Below, piece by piece: positions 17,011 through 25,364 of a DNA stretch of 64,000 nucleotides (the first letter of the stretch is position 1; every line of letters begins with the position of its first letter). The DNA is taken from the NCBI RefSeq assembly GCF_013337045.2, contig NZ_CP118259.1:806001-870000 (forward strand), read 5' to 3'. The translations under genes were made by a program, and so were the position numbers. The notes under the pieces are model-generated. The model worked only from the letters and a program-made list of their open reading frames with translations. It was not told where the DNA came from and made no database searches. The DNA is from Agrobacterium vitis (GTDB lineage: Bacteria > Pseudomonadota > Alphaproteobacteria > Rhizobiales > Rhizobiaceae).

Positions 17011-17703
17011 ATGACAGCGCCTATCGAGCTTTATTACTGGCCCACCCCGAATGGCTGGAAGATTTCCATTCTGTTGGAAGAACTCGGCCTGCCCTATGAG
17101 GTGAAATACATCAATATCGGCAAGGGCGAGCAATTCGCGCCGGATTTCCTGAAAATTTCGCCCAATAACCGCATGCCAGCAATTATCGATCCGGATGGTC
17201 CGGGCGGAGAGCCGATATCCGTGTTTGAATCCGGCGCCATCCTGCAATATCTGGGACGCAAGACCGGCAAATTCTACCCCACCGACGAGCGCGCCCGTGT
17301 CGAGGTGGATCAATGGCTGTTCTGGCAGATGGGCGGCCTTGGCCCAATGGCCGGACAAGCGCATCATTTCCGCCAATATGCGCCGGAAAAGATCGAATAC
17401 GGCATCAACCGCTATACCAATGAAGTCAACCGTCTCTATGGTGTGATGAACAAGCGGCTGGCGGATCGGGAGTTTCTGGCGGGCAATTATTCCATTGCCG
17501 ACATGGCTTGCGTCGGTTGGGTCGTACCCCATGCCAATCAGGGACAGGACCTCAACGATTTCCCCCATCTGAAGCGCTGGTTTGAGGCGATGATGGAACG
17601 CCCGGCGGTCAAGGCCGGTATTGCTGTTGGCGCCGAGCGGCGTAGCAATGTCGCCACCGATGAGGAAGCCAAGAAAGTGCTGTTTGGTCAAAAGGCGCGA
17701 TAA
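17011..17703 (+). CDS. Glutathione S-transferase (YfcG/YghU-like)
   Basis: The 230-residue protein has the N-terminal thioredoxin-like domain (LYYWPTPNGWKISILLEEL, with Thr12 and Asn14 where the Nu class binds glutathione; SNAIL-like ES at 73-74). The all-helical C-terminal domain follows. E. coli relatives YfcG and YghU act as disulfide-bond reductases using glutathione. The start has AAAGGAGA close upstream. The gene is single; a bidirectional hairpin separates it from the convergent DUF2147 gene. Confidence 0.9.
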   Translation: MTAPIELYYWPTPNGWKISILLEELGLPYEVKYINIGKGEQFAPDFLKISPNNRMPAIIDPDGPGGEPISVFESGAILQYLGRKTGKFYPTDERARVEVDQWLFWQMGGLGPMAGQAHHFRQYAPEKIEYGINRYTNEVNRLYGVMNKRLADREFLAGNYSIADMACVGWVVPHANQGQDLNDFPHLKRWFEAMMERPAVKAGIAVGAERRSNVATDEEAKKVLFGQKAR

Positions 17704-17729
17704 GCAGGCGTCTTGAAAATCAGGCAATA

Positions 17730-17753
17730 CCGCGCCGGTATGATCCGGCGCGG
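17730..17753. terminator. Bidirectional hairpin terminator
   Basis: CCGCGCCGG (17730-17738) pairs perfectly with CCGGCGCGG (17745-17753) around a six-base loop, midway between two convergent genes. No long T-run follows on either strand. Confidence 0.65.
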
Positions 17754-17760
17754 CGAAATA

Positions 17761-18099
17761 TTACATCCGGGTCCAGGTCTGGCTCTTGCACAGCACGGCC
17801 AACACGCAGCCCTTCAAGTTGAGGGACTTGCCCTGAACATTTGCCGAGCCGGAATAGGTCTTGTCATTATCCGGATCGGTGACTTCGCCGGTATAGCTGG
17901 CACTTGAGCCACTCAGCTTGCCGATTTGCTTGCCAGCATGCTTGCCCGTCTTCAGGGTGATGCAAAAGGCTGTGCCACAGCTGGCGATCTCGGCGGTTTC
18001 ACCGCTCGCCGTCTTCCATTTGCCTTCGATCGGCTCAGCTGCGCTGACACTTGTCAGGCTCAAGGCCAATAGTCCGGCTGCTAGCAAAATAGTTCTCAT
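17761..18099 (-). CDS. DUF2147 secreted protein
   Basis: The 112-residue protein has a signal peptide (MRTILLAAGLLALSLTSVSA, about 20-21 residues) and the DUF2147 domain (EGKWKTASGETAEIASCG ... NDKTYSGSANVQGKSLNLKGCVLAVLCKSQTWTR). The family is periplasmic, small and of unknown function, often with a lipocalin-like beta barrel and conserved cysteines. The ATG at 18099 follows GGAGG with six-base spacing; a GTG at 18111 is less likely. It is single and convergent with the glutathione transferase. Confidence 0.88.
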   Translation of the reverse strand: MRTILLAAGLLALSLTSVSAAEPIEGKWKTASGETAEIASCGTAFCITLKTGKHAGKQIGKLSGSSASYTGEVTDPDNDKTYSGSANVQGKSLNLKGCVLAVLCKSQTWTRM

Positions 18100-18629
18100 T
18101 CTTTCCTCCACGATCCTCCGCCCCCGATATGGTTTCGGGTAACAAGACCGTCAAATTAAATGACGCGCACGTAAACGTAAATAGGGCTCTGATGCGATGT
18201 GAAAGGCGCTATCGCAAGGGACGAATTTCGAAGCCTTTCCGCATCTCTCTCGATCATGATGAACAAAGAGTAAAATCACAACTGTAAAAGATCAGTAAAA
18301 TTAACCTCTATTTGCCGGTAAACCAGCCCCTGTGATGCTTAACGGAAAGACAAGTTGACAAAGGGTTTCGAGCCCGTTTGCCACCCGTTAAGCAAGCATT
18401 TTAAGCGCATTTTGAAACCCGTCCGACATAATGGACCCATCAAACGAGCAGGGAAAACCTGCCGCACCGCAAACACCGAAAAGCGACGCAAGATTGCCAG
18501 GATGTTGACGGTTCAGACATGAAAACAGGGACTTAGCTTGGTGGGGTATTCCGGCGCAATGATAAGCCGGAAACCCGCCATGACACTGAAAAAAGACCAA
18601 CCGAAGCCAAATTGGACAGGAACTAGACC
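18100..18629. other. Intergenic region, 530 bases
   Basis: This gap lies between the divergent DUF2147 and Sel1-repeat genes. TTGACA occurs at 18354-18359 and TTGACG near 18505 on the plus strand, but no good -10 box is spaced from either. I see no gene, repeat or strong hairpin. The length leaves room for a long leader or a small RNA. Confidence 0.4.
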
Positions 18630-18896
18630 ATGGCACGTTTCGATATGCAGGCAGACGATATGGCCACGATTGGCGGCCAGCCCCAGGCTGATATCTTTCG
18701 GATCATGGGCCTGATGTATGCCACCGGTCGTGGCTGCGAGCAGGATCTGGTGTCTGCCCATAAATGGCTGAATATCGCCGCGATCAAAGGCTGTGACCGT
18801 TCTGTCGGCCTCCGGTCCGATCTGGCCTCCACCATGACCAAGAGCCAGCTGGCAGAAGCGCTGCGTGACGCCCGTGAATGGATGACCTCCCACTGA
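18630..18896 (+). CDS. Short Sel1-repeat protein
   Basis: The 88-residue protein carries one Sel1-like repeat (FRIMGLMYATGRGCEQDL, then VSAHKWLNIAAIKGC). The repeat is a helix pair used for protein-protein contact. There is no signal peptide or membrane helix. AGGA about nine bases upstream supports the ATG. A strong intrinsic terminator follows 50 bases after the stop, so it is transcribed as a single gene. Homologues are common in rhizobia; the partner is unknown. Confidence 0.8.
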   Translation: MARFDMQADDMATIGGQPQADIFRIMGLMYATGRGCEQDLVSAHKWLNIAAIKGCDRSVGLRSDLASTMTKSQLAEALRDAREWMTSH

Positions 18897-18949
18897 TCCA
18901 CCGCCATCCAAACAGGGCATCAACGAAACAGGGTAATACCAAACCATTC

Positions 18950-18992
18950 AACCGCGACCGGCAGGAACAAGGCCGGCGCGGTTTTTGTTTTT
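18950..18992 (+). terminator. Strong intrinsic terminator
   Basis: AACCGCG-A-CCGGC (18950-18962) pairs with GCCGGCGCGGTT (18972-18983) with a single bulged A. The T-rich run TTTTTGTTTTT follows. It ends the Sel1-repeat transcript. Confidence 0.88.
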
Positions 18993-19005
18993 CCAAGTGG
19001 TTCAA

Positions 19006-20124
19006 TCACTTCGATTCGAGATCGCGCAAAACCTTCGGCAGCACTTGCTCCAGCAAATCGAGATCCTCCGGCAAGCCAGCGCTGATGCGGATACAGCGAT
19101 TGAGCGGCGCGACGCCCGGCATGCGGATAAACACGCCATGCTGCATCAATCCGTCGACAATAGCGCGGGCATAGGCCGCGTCACGACCGCAGTCCACCGC
19201 CACGAAGTTGGTCGCTGAGGCCAGCGGTTGCAGTCCATTCTGGCGGGCGATTCCGGCAATTCGCTCCCGTGCCGCGATGATCCGCGCGACGGTTGCGGTC
19301 AGATAATCCTGGTCGGCGAGGGCGGCCAGAGCCGCGGCGACGGAGGTCCGCACCATGCCGAAATGATTGCGAATCTTGTCGAAGGCAGACACCGTTCCGG
19401 GTGTGCCGATCGCATAGCCGATCCGTGCCCCAGCCAGGCCGTAAGCCTTGGAAAATGTCCGCATCCGCAGCACATTCGGCAGGTCGATCAGCGCATCGAC
19501 CGCAGGGATGCTGCCAGCCGGGGCGGTTTCGCTATAGGCTTCGTCCAGAATGAGCAGGCATGTCTCCGGCAAGGCGCGGGCAAAGGCGACGACGTCGTGG
19601 CTCTCGTGCCAGCTTCCCATCGGATTGTCGGGATTGGCGAGATAGGCCAGCGGCGCATTTTCGCGGCGCACTGCCTCCAGCAAACCGTCGAGATCCTCGC
19701 GGTCCTGCCGATAGGGCACCGTTACCAGTCGCCCGCCAAAGCCATTGACGTGAAAATTGAAGGTCGGATAACCGCCAAGCGAAGTGACGACTGGCAAACC
19801 CTGCTCGATCACCAGCCGCACGGTCAGCCCCAGAAGATCATCGACGCCTTCGCCAACCGCAAAATTATCGGCGCCAAGACCATAATGGCCAGCCAGAGCG
19901 GCCTTCAGCTCGAAATTTTCGGGATCGGCATATTTCCAGATGTCGGATGAGGCGGCCTGCAACGCCAGGTGAACTTTGGGCGAGGGGCCGAAGCCGCTCT
20001 CATTGGCGCCGATCCGTGCCTTGACCGGCAGACTACGCTGGCGCTCGATAGCTTCGGGGCCGACAAAGGGGACGGTGGCGGGCAGACGAGAGATGAGCGG
20101 CGTAAACCGCGAAAAGGATGACAT
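19006..20124 (-). CDS. HisC-like pyridoxal-phosphate aminotransferase
   Basis: The 372-residue class I/II aminotransferase has NPDNP at 164-168, DEAYSE at 194-199 and the cofactor lysine Lys226 in TFSKAYGLAGARIGY. Overall it resembles histidinol-phosphate aminotransferases. A second, true HisC could exist elsewhere, so aromatic or other amino acid transamination is also possible. The ATG at 20124 has AGGAA about nine bases upstream; earlier in-frame starts add a tail without homology. It stands alone. Confidence 0.83.
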   Translation of the reverse strand: MSSFSRFTPLISRLPATVPFVGPEAIERQRSLPVKARIGANESGFGPSPKVHLALQAASSDIWKYADPENFELKAALAGHYGLGADNFAVGEGVDDLLGLTVRLVIEQGLPVVTSLGGYPTFNFHVNGFGGRLVTVPYRQDREDLDGLLEAVRRENAPLAYLANPDNPMGSWHESHDVVAFARALPETCLLILDEAYSETAPAGSIPAVDALIDLPNVLRMRTFSKAYGLAGARIGYAIGTPGTVSAFDKIRNHFGMVRTSVAAALAALADQDYLTATVARIIAARERIAGIARQNGLQPLASATNFVAVDCGRDAAYARAIVDGLMQHGVFIRMPGVAPLNRCIRISAGLPEDLDLLEQVLPKVLRDLESK

Positions 20125-20283
20125 GAACGCTATTCCTGGCGAATCGGTGTCGCTGAGAATAGAAAGGCTGCAAGGAGCCGCCAAGGGGCATGAGATCAAA
20201 CAACAGAGGCTAGCTCTCTCTTTATTGCAGCCGACGGCAGTTGATTGAAACTAAATGGTGCGCCTCGAGGTTTGAGCGCCTGC

Positions 20284-20697
20284 TCACCGGGCAAGTCTGC
20301 CTGTACCCGGCGCAACGGTCTTTCCAGCATTGTCTTTGGTGCGGTCGGCACTCATGACGAAGTCGGTACGGATAATCCGCTGCAACAAGACATCTGAAAT
20401 CGGCATCAGGAATTTGACGCCAGCCCTTGTGCCGTTGCGATAAGCCTCAGCACAGCCAATACGCGTGGCAATCCCCAACACCTCCAGATAGTAGTGACTG
20501 CCAAGGCCGATCCCGGTATCCAATTCTATACCGGCACCACCGCGGGAAATATCCAGCACCGTGGCGCTGCGCATGGTCACGCCGCTCAAACCTGACCGGA
20601 CCGCCATAATGCGAGCGGGCCGACGAACCTGGTAACGGTCCCAGCGCCGCTCATACATTTCTGAAGTGACGGACGCGAGATGGGTTCCTTGCAGCAT
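20284..20697 (-). CDS. PilZ domain protein
   Basis: The 137-residue protein has the PilZ-like pattern: RRWDRYQVRRPARIMA, with the RxxxR cyclic-di-GMP contact, then VLDISRGGAGIELD (the D/NxSxxG motif). Both motifs are present, so c-di-GMP binding is likely. Start at 20697 has GAGGAG with five-base spacing. A second PilZ-like gene lies 170 bases upstream on the same strand. The output is unknown; such stand-alone PilZ proteins tune motility, polysaccharide or adhesion. Confidence 0.82.
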   Translation of the reverse strand: MLQGTHLASVTSEMYERRWDRYQVRRPARIMAVRSGLSGVTMRSATVLDISRGGAGIELDTGIGLGSHYYLEVLGIATRIGCAEAYRNGTRAGVKFLMPISDVLLQRIIRTDFVMSADRTKDNAGKTVAPGTGRLAR

Positions 20698-20867
20698 GGT
20701 CTCTCCTCGGTTGTGCTTGTTGTCAGGAGAAGTTTGCCGCAATGGCATTTCAGAGCGTTGAATCTATTCCATCAAATTTGAGCGATTGGACTAATTTTAA
20801 AACCAAAACGAGAATACATAAAGAAGCGCAACTCAATCTCAAGTTCAATCTATGTTAGTCTGTGCCA

Positions 20868-21221
20868 TTACGGGCCAAATTCGAATGAAAGCTTTACGAC
20901 GTGATGAAGGAATTCGGGATCGATCAGCATGTTGAAGCTCACCACTGCCGTCTCTTGCTCCCGGCGCATCAAGGTACAGCCGATCTCGTCGCGGATGCCT
21001 AGAATTTCCAGAAAGAAGTTTTTAGGCACAGGTAGCATGCGACTGACTTCAAGGTCCGCGCCCTGCAAAGAGATTTTGCGGATCAGGCAACGTACCGTGG
21101 TTTTGGTGCTCAGGTGGTGGCCGACAAAGATTATTTTGCCTGGTCGGTCAATGCTGAACTTCTTATAGGCGAGGTCCCGCGGAATGTCCTTTTTTGCATC
21201 GAGAATGTTCTGCAGCGGCAT
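20868..21221 (-). CDS. PilZ-like domain protein, degenerate
   Basis: The 117-residue protein resembles the neighbouring PilZ protein in layout (TVRCLIRKISLQGADLEVSR, then PKNFFLEILGIRDEIGCTLMRRE). The N-terminal arginine motif is not clear, and the D/NxSxxG position reads KISLQGA without the acidic residue. C-di-GMP binding is therefore doubtful. AAGGA before the ATG at 21221 supports the start. Tandem position suggests a duplication or functional pair with the gene at 20284. Confidence 0.7.
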   Translation of the reverse strand: MPLQNILDAKKDIPRDLAYKKFSIDRPGKIIFVGHHLSTKTTVRCLIRKISLQGADLEVSRMLPVPKNFFLEILGIRDEIGCTLMRREQETAVVSFNMLIDPEFLHHVVKLSFEFGP

Positions 21222-21509
21222 GACACCGGTCCTTCTTCTCCTTCTTGGTATCCCAGTTTAACGCAGTTTTCCTAATTGTTTGTCTCATCTGATCGGTAAA
21301 ATTGTCGAGCCTGATGAACTGCCCCATCTCTTCTGATACGCCCCAAGGTGAGGAGGTGGCCGATCTTCTGAACCTGGCATTATTACATCCAGGCGTGGCC
21401 ACCGAACTTGACGGGTCGGCATCCGGTATTTACCCGTTGAAGAGAATGGTTATCGCGCTGGCCGCCGCATTTTCCGGCAGAGAATTCGCGATTTTTCTGG
21501 AGGCATGGC

Positions 21510-22727
21510 GTGGAAAATTCTTTGGTGATCGTCGGCGCAGGGCAGGCTGGCTTTTCTGTTGCGTCAAAACTACGGGCGCTGAACGACCAACGACCGATTA
21601 CCATGATTGGCCTTGCGCCGGAATTACCCTATCAGCGCCCACCGCTTTCAAAAAAATATCTGATCGGTGAAATGAGTTTTGATCGACTGCTGTTGCGCCC
21701 GTCACAATGGTACGATGAAAACGCGATCGCCCTGCGTCTTTCTCGCTGGGTGGAGGAAATTGACCGGCCAAAAAAGCTGCTGCGGCTTCAGGACGGCTCA
21801 TCGCTTTCGTATGATACGCTCGTGCTGGCCACCGGTTCGACACCGCGGGGACTGCCGCAGGAAATTGGCGGCAATCTTGCTGGTGTCTACACCATCCGCA
21901 ACAAGGCGGATGCCGACCGTCTGGCTGAGGTGATGAAGCCAGGGCGGCGGCTGTTGATCATAGGGGGCGGCTATATTGGTCTGGAGGCTGCTGCCGTGGC
22001 GCGCCATCTCGGCCTTGAAGTCACGGTGATCGAAATGGCCGACCGTATCCTAGCCCGTGTTGCAGCAAGAGAGACCGCCGATTTCATTCGTGCCGTTCAT
22101 CAGGGCCATGGAGTGATGATTCGCGAAGGCATGGGCTTGAAACGCCTCCTGGGCAATAATGGTGTCGTGACCGCAGCCGAGCTATCAGATGGCAGCAGGC
22201 TCGATGTCGATCTGGTGATCGTCGGTATCGGCGCTACTGCCAATGACGGATTGGCACGCAACGCCGGACTGCATGTGCAAAATGGCATTATTGTCGACAG
22301 CTATGCCCGGACATCCGATCCTGACATCTTCGCTGCAGGCGATTGCGCGCTGCTTCCCTGGGGTGAGGGGACTGTCCGGCTGGAATCAGTTCAGAATGCC
22401 GTCGATCAAGGGGAAGCCATCGCCATGGTGCTCGCGGGTGGGACAGTGCCCTACGCACCAAAACCATGGTTCTGGTCGGATCAATACGATCTGAAACTGC
22501 AAATCGCCGGGCTTAATCTGGGCTATGACGAGACGATTGTAAGGCCCGGCTTGCGCGAGGGTAGTCTGTCCGTCTGGTATTATCGTCAGGACCGCTTCCT
22601 TGCTGTCGATGCCATCAATGATGCCAAGGCCTATGTTACGGCCAAAAAGCTTCTGGAGGCCGGCCGGTCCGCCGATAAGGCGATCATTGGTAATCCGCAG
22701 GAAGATTTAAAGCAGTTGCTGGCCTGA
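21510..22727 (+). CDS. FAD-dependent ferredoxin reductase
   Basis: The 405-residue flavoprotein has an N-terminal FAD-binding loop (VGAGQAGFS, 8-16) and a central NAD(P)H-binding loop (GGGYIGLEAA, 151-160). The second FAD motif DIFAAGDCA is near residue 271, and a C-terminal reductase dimer domain ends the protein. It matches rhodocoxin/putidaredoxin-type reductases that pass electrons from NADH to a 2Fe-2S ferredoxin for a P450 or dioxygenase. No partner gene is nearby. The start is GTG at 21510 with TGGAGG about seven bases upstream; an ATG five bases earlier is in another frame. Confidence 0.87.
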   Translation: MENSLVIVGAGQAGFSVASKLRALNDQRPITMIGLAPELPYQRPPLSKKYLIGEMSFDRLLLRPSQWYDENAIALRLSRWVEEIDRPKKLLRLQDGSSLSYDTLVLATGSTPRGLPQEIGGNLAGVYTIRNKADADRLAEVMKPGRRLLIIGGGYIGLEAAAVARHLGLEVTVIEMADRILARVAARETADFIRAVHQGHGVMIREGMGLKRLLGNNGVVTAAELSDGSRLDVDLVIVGIGATANDGLARNAGLHVQNGIIVDSYARTSDPDIFAAGDCALLPWGEGTVRLESVQNAVDQGEAIAMVLAGGTVPYAPKPWFWSDQYDLKLQIAGLNLGYDETIVRPGLREGSLSVWYYRQDRFLAVDAINDAKAYVTAKKLLEAGRSADKAIIGNPQEDLKQLLA

Positions 22728-22876
22728 TCCAGCGCTGACGAAATAGCTCCCGAAGACATTTTAAAGCACCTCAAGCCCATGAGGCATGGAAGACATCTTG
22801 CATCTCGTTCAAAGCGACAATGCGTGAGTATTCGTGTCTTGATATAAGGCCAGCCAAATTCTTTCAGAGTGAGAGG

Positions 22877-22970
22877 TTGCCTTGGGAAAAGTGAAACTCG
22901 GTTTTCCCGAAAAGACAAACGACAAGGCAAGACGGCGGAGTTTGTATGGTTCAATCGAAGCCAAAAGACC
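22877..22970. repeat. Two-module palindromic repeat, copy 1
   Basis: TTGCCTTG (22877-22884) pairs with CAAGGCAA (22923-22930). Inside, GGGAAAA (22884-22890) pairs with TTTTCCC (22902-22908). The core GGTTTTCCCGAAAAGACAAA is shared with the copy at 31088-31221, and so is the later GGTTCAAT part. The rest of the 422-base gap (22728-23149) holds no gene. Confidence 0.65.
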
Positions 22971-23092
22971 AAAGGTAATCCGAGAACCCAATCCTTCAAA
23001 CCCAGTCCTATAAGAGGGGATTATGGGCGATAAGCGCAATCGCGCTTTATATCCAACCCTGCTTGCGAGATTGCACATCGCATCAAGACAAT

Positions 23093-23120
23093 AAAAAACC
23101 TCCGGGCGTAAACCCGGAGG
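23093..23120 (-). terminator. Intrinsic terminator of the first porin gene
   Basis: On the minus strand CCTCCGGG pairs with CCCGGAGG around a six-base loop and is followed by TTTTTT. It lies 30 bases after the porin stop codon. Confidence 0.9.
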
Positions 23121-23149
23121 CTATTGTCAACTGAAGATCAACAATCAGA

Positions 23150-24178
23150 TCAGAACTTGCGTTCCAGACGAACAAAGCCCGTCCAAACGTCGTCGTTGCC
23201 ATCCCAATCGTGGTCCTGGTACTGGGCCGAAACCTTGGTGGTCAGGCCTTCTGCCAGCTTGTAGTCAACTGTCAGACCAGCTTTCCAGATGTCGCGACCG
23301 AAGTAATCGCCAGAAGCGTCGGTTTCGGTTTCACCCCAGTACTGAGCGCCAGGCGTCAGGGTCAGCTTGTCGGTGATCTTTGCTGCATACTGAGCCGCAA
23401 CAGTCCACTTGCCGAGGTCGTAATAGGCGCTTGCGCCTGTCGAGTAGATCGCAGCGATACCGAATTCGCCAGGACCGACTTCAGCCGTTGCCAAGCCACG
23501 AATGGCGCCGTCATTGGCTGCGAAATCCCAAGAACCGAGCAGGTTAGCTGTGATAGGTCCATAGGTGGTGCCGACCTGAGCTTCGAGACCAACACGAGAA
23601 TTCTTGTTGTAAGGATTGTCAGCCAGGTCACGAGAATACAAACCGGTCAACTCGTCAACCGAACCGTATACGAAGAAATTATCGGCCTTGTACTTGTAAG
23701 CAATCGAATTCAGACGGTTCGAACCGATGTCGTCGGTTTCGCCGGACAGATCGCTATCCCAAGGATTGTAGAAGGAACCGATCTGGAAGCCAGCAACAGT
23801 GATGAAGGCTTCGTCGAGTTCCAGGCTGCCGCCGTTTTCATCAGCCCAAGTACGGACCGTGATGGTGGAGCCGATCGTGCCGAGTTCGGAGTCGTTCTTG
23901 GCGTCGAAAGTGACGAGGCCACGCGTACGAGCATTCCAGTTACGATCGTCGCCCAGGCTGTTGTTGCTTGCGCCCTGAACTTCGAAACGAACGTAGCCGC
24001 TCATTTTCAAGCAGGTTTCAGTGCCGGGGATGTAGAAGTAGCCAGTGCCGAACGCATCGCAAACGCGGACGTATTCAGCAGGTTCAGGGGCAGCGGCAAC
24101 AATAGCGTCAGCAGCCTGTGCGCCAGATACTGCTGCGAGAGCCGCAGCGGAGCCGAGAAGAAGGCCCTTAATATTCAT
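23150..24178 (-). CDS. RopA-type outer-membrane porin
   Basis: The 342-residue protein has a clear signal peptide (cleaved after AQA, residue 22) and the N-terminal domain of alphaproteobacterial porins (YVRVCDAFGTGYFYIPGTETCLK, two cysteines). Beta-strand repeats follow, ending in the terminal Phe (LERKF) that guides outer-membrane insertion. It forms a trimeric general diffusion channel. GGAG eight bases upstream sets the start. A 7-bp hairpin (24207-24225) lies in its leader. It is a paralogue of the porin immediately upstream; hairpin 24260-24289 separates their transcripts. Confidence 0.95.
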   Translation of the reverse strand: MNIKGLLLGSAAALAAVSGAQAADAIVAAAPEPAEYVRVCDAFGTGYFYIPGTETCLKMSGYVRFEVQGASNNSLGDDRNWNARTRGLVTFDAKNDSELGTIGSTITVRTWADENGGSLELDEAFITVAGFQIGSFYNPWDSDLSGETDDIGSNRLNSIAYKYKADNFFVYGSVDELTGLYSRDLADNPYNKNSRVGLEAQVGTTYGPITANLLGSWDFAANDGAIRGLATAEVGPGEFGIAAIYSTGASAYYDLGKWTVAAQYAAKITDKLTLTPGAQYWGETETDASGDYFGRDIWKAGLTVDYKLAEGLTTKVSAQYQDHDWDGNDDVWTGFVRLERKF

Positions 24179-24259
24179 TTTTGATCTCCAGTTTATCGTT
24201 TAGGAAATAGAGATGTACTCTCTATGAACCGCTCTTGTTGTTTGCCCCCCGGCATACTG

Positions 24260-24289
24260 ACTAGGCCCCGTATTCCAACGAGGCCTAGT
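24260..24289 (-). terminator. Hairpin after the second porin gene
   Basis: A 10-bp stem with one G-U pair (24260-24269 with 24280-24289) closes a 10-base loop between the tandem porin genes. It lacks a T-run, so it may only partly stop transcription and may also protect mRNA. Confidence 0.55.
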
Positions 24290-24314
24290 CTTAGTCTTAT
24301 CTCCTAAGAGATAA

Positions 24315-25364
24315 TTAGAACGAACGCTGCAAGCGAACGAAGCCAGACCAGACTTCGTCGCTGTTGTTCCAGGAATGATCCTGGTACTGAGCGGAAACCT
24401 TGGTGGTCAAGCCTTGAGCCAGCTTATAGTCCAGCGTCAAGCCGCCCTTCCAGATGTCACGGCCAACGTATTCGCCAGCGCCGTCAGTCTGAGTGTTAGC
24501 GAAGTACTGAACGCCAGGGGTCAGGGTCAGCTTGTCAGTGATCTTTGCTGCGTATTCAGCGGCAACAGTCCACTCAGCCTTGTCGTAGTAAGCGGAAGCG
24601 CCGGTCGAGTACAGACCAGCAACGCCGAGAACGCCAGGACCGAGGTTTGCAGTTGCGATGACGCGAACAGCGCCGTCGTTAGCAGCTGCATCCCAACCAC
24701 CCAGCAGGGTTGCCGTTACAGGACCGAAAGAACCGCCAACCTGGCCTTCAACACCAACGCGCTTGTTTTCGTTGTAAACAGCCGACGTGCCGCGAGAATA
24801 ATAGCCGGTCAGTTCGTCGACAGCGATGCCAGCGAAGAAGGTGTCGGACTTGTAGTTGTAAGCGATCGAGTTCAGACGGTTCGAGCCGAGATCGTCGGTT
24901 TCGCCGGAGAGGCCCGTATCGAAGTAGTTGTAGAAGGAACCAACCTGGAAGCCAGCAACAGTGATGAAGGCTTCGTCGAGTTCCAGGCTGCCGCCGTCTT
25001 CATCGGCCCAGGTGCGGACAGTGATGGTGGAGCCGATCGTGCCGAGTTCGGAGTCGTTCTTGGCGTCGAAAGTGACGAGGCCACGAGTACGAGCATTCCA
25101 ATCGCGCTCATCGCCACGCCAAGAACTACCACGACCAGAGTCATTGGTGTTGCTGTTGCCCTGAACTTCGAAACGGACATAGCCCTTAACGCGAAGGCAG
25201 GTTTCGGTGCCGGGGATGTAGAAATAGCCAGTGCCGAAGGCGTCGCAAACGCGGACGTATTCAGCTGGTTCCGGAGCAGCAGCAACGATAGCGTCTGCTG
25301 CCTGGGCGCCGGATACTGCTGCGAGAGCCGCAGCGGAGCCGAGAAGAAGGCTCTTGATGTTCAT
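24315..25364 (-). CDS. RopA-type outer-membrane porin, second copy
   Basis: The 349-residue paralogue shares the signal peptide and the first 55 or so residues almost exactly with the porin at 23150. It also shares the block from FDAKNDSELGTIG to about residue 150. The surface-loop segments differ (for example SGRGSSWRGDERD after residue 70), as expected where phages and antibodies select for change. It ends in the terminal Phe (LQRSF). GGAGG five bases before the ATG predicts strong translation. The long AT-rich leader upstream suggests leader-based control. Confidence 0.95.
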   Translation of the reverse strand: MNIKSLLLGSAAALAAVSGAQAADAIVAAAPEPAEYVRVCDAFGTGYFYIPGTETCLRVKGYVRFEVQGNSNTNDSGRGSSWRGDERDWNARTRGLVTFDAKNDSELGTIGSTITVRTWADEDGGSLELDEAFITVAGFQVGSFYNYFDTGLSGETDDLGSNRLNSIAYNYKSDTFFAGIAVDELTGYYSRGTSAVYNENKRVGVEGQVGGSFGPVTATLLGGWDAAANDGAVRVIATANLGPGVLGVAGLYSTGASAYYDKAEWTVAAEYAAKITDKLTLTPGVQYFANTQTDGAGEYVGRDIWKGGLTLDYKLAQGLTTKVSAQYQDHSWNNSDEVWSGFVRLQRSF

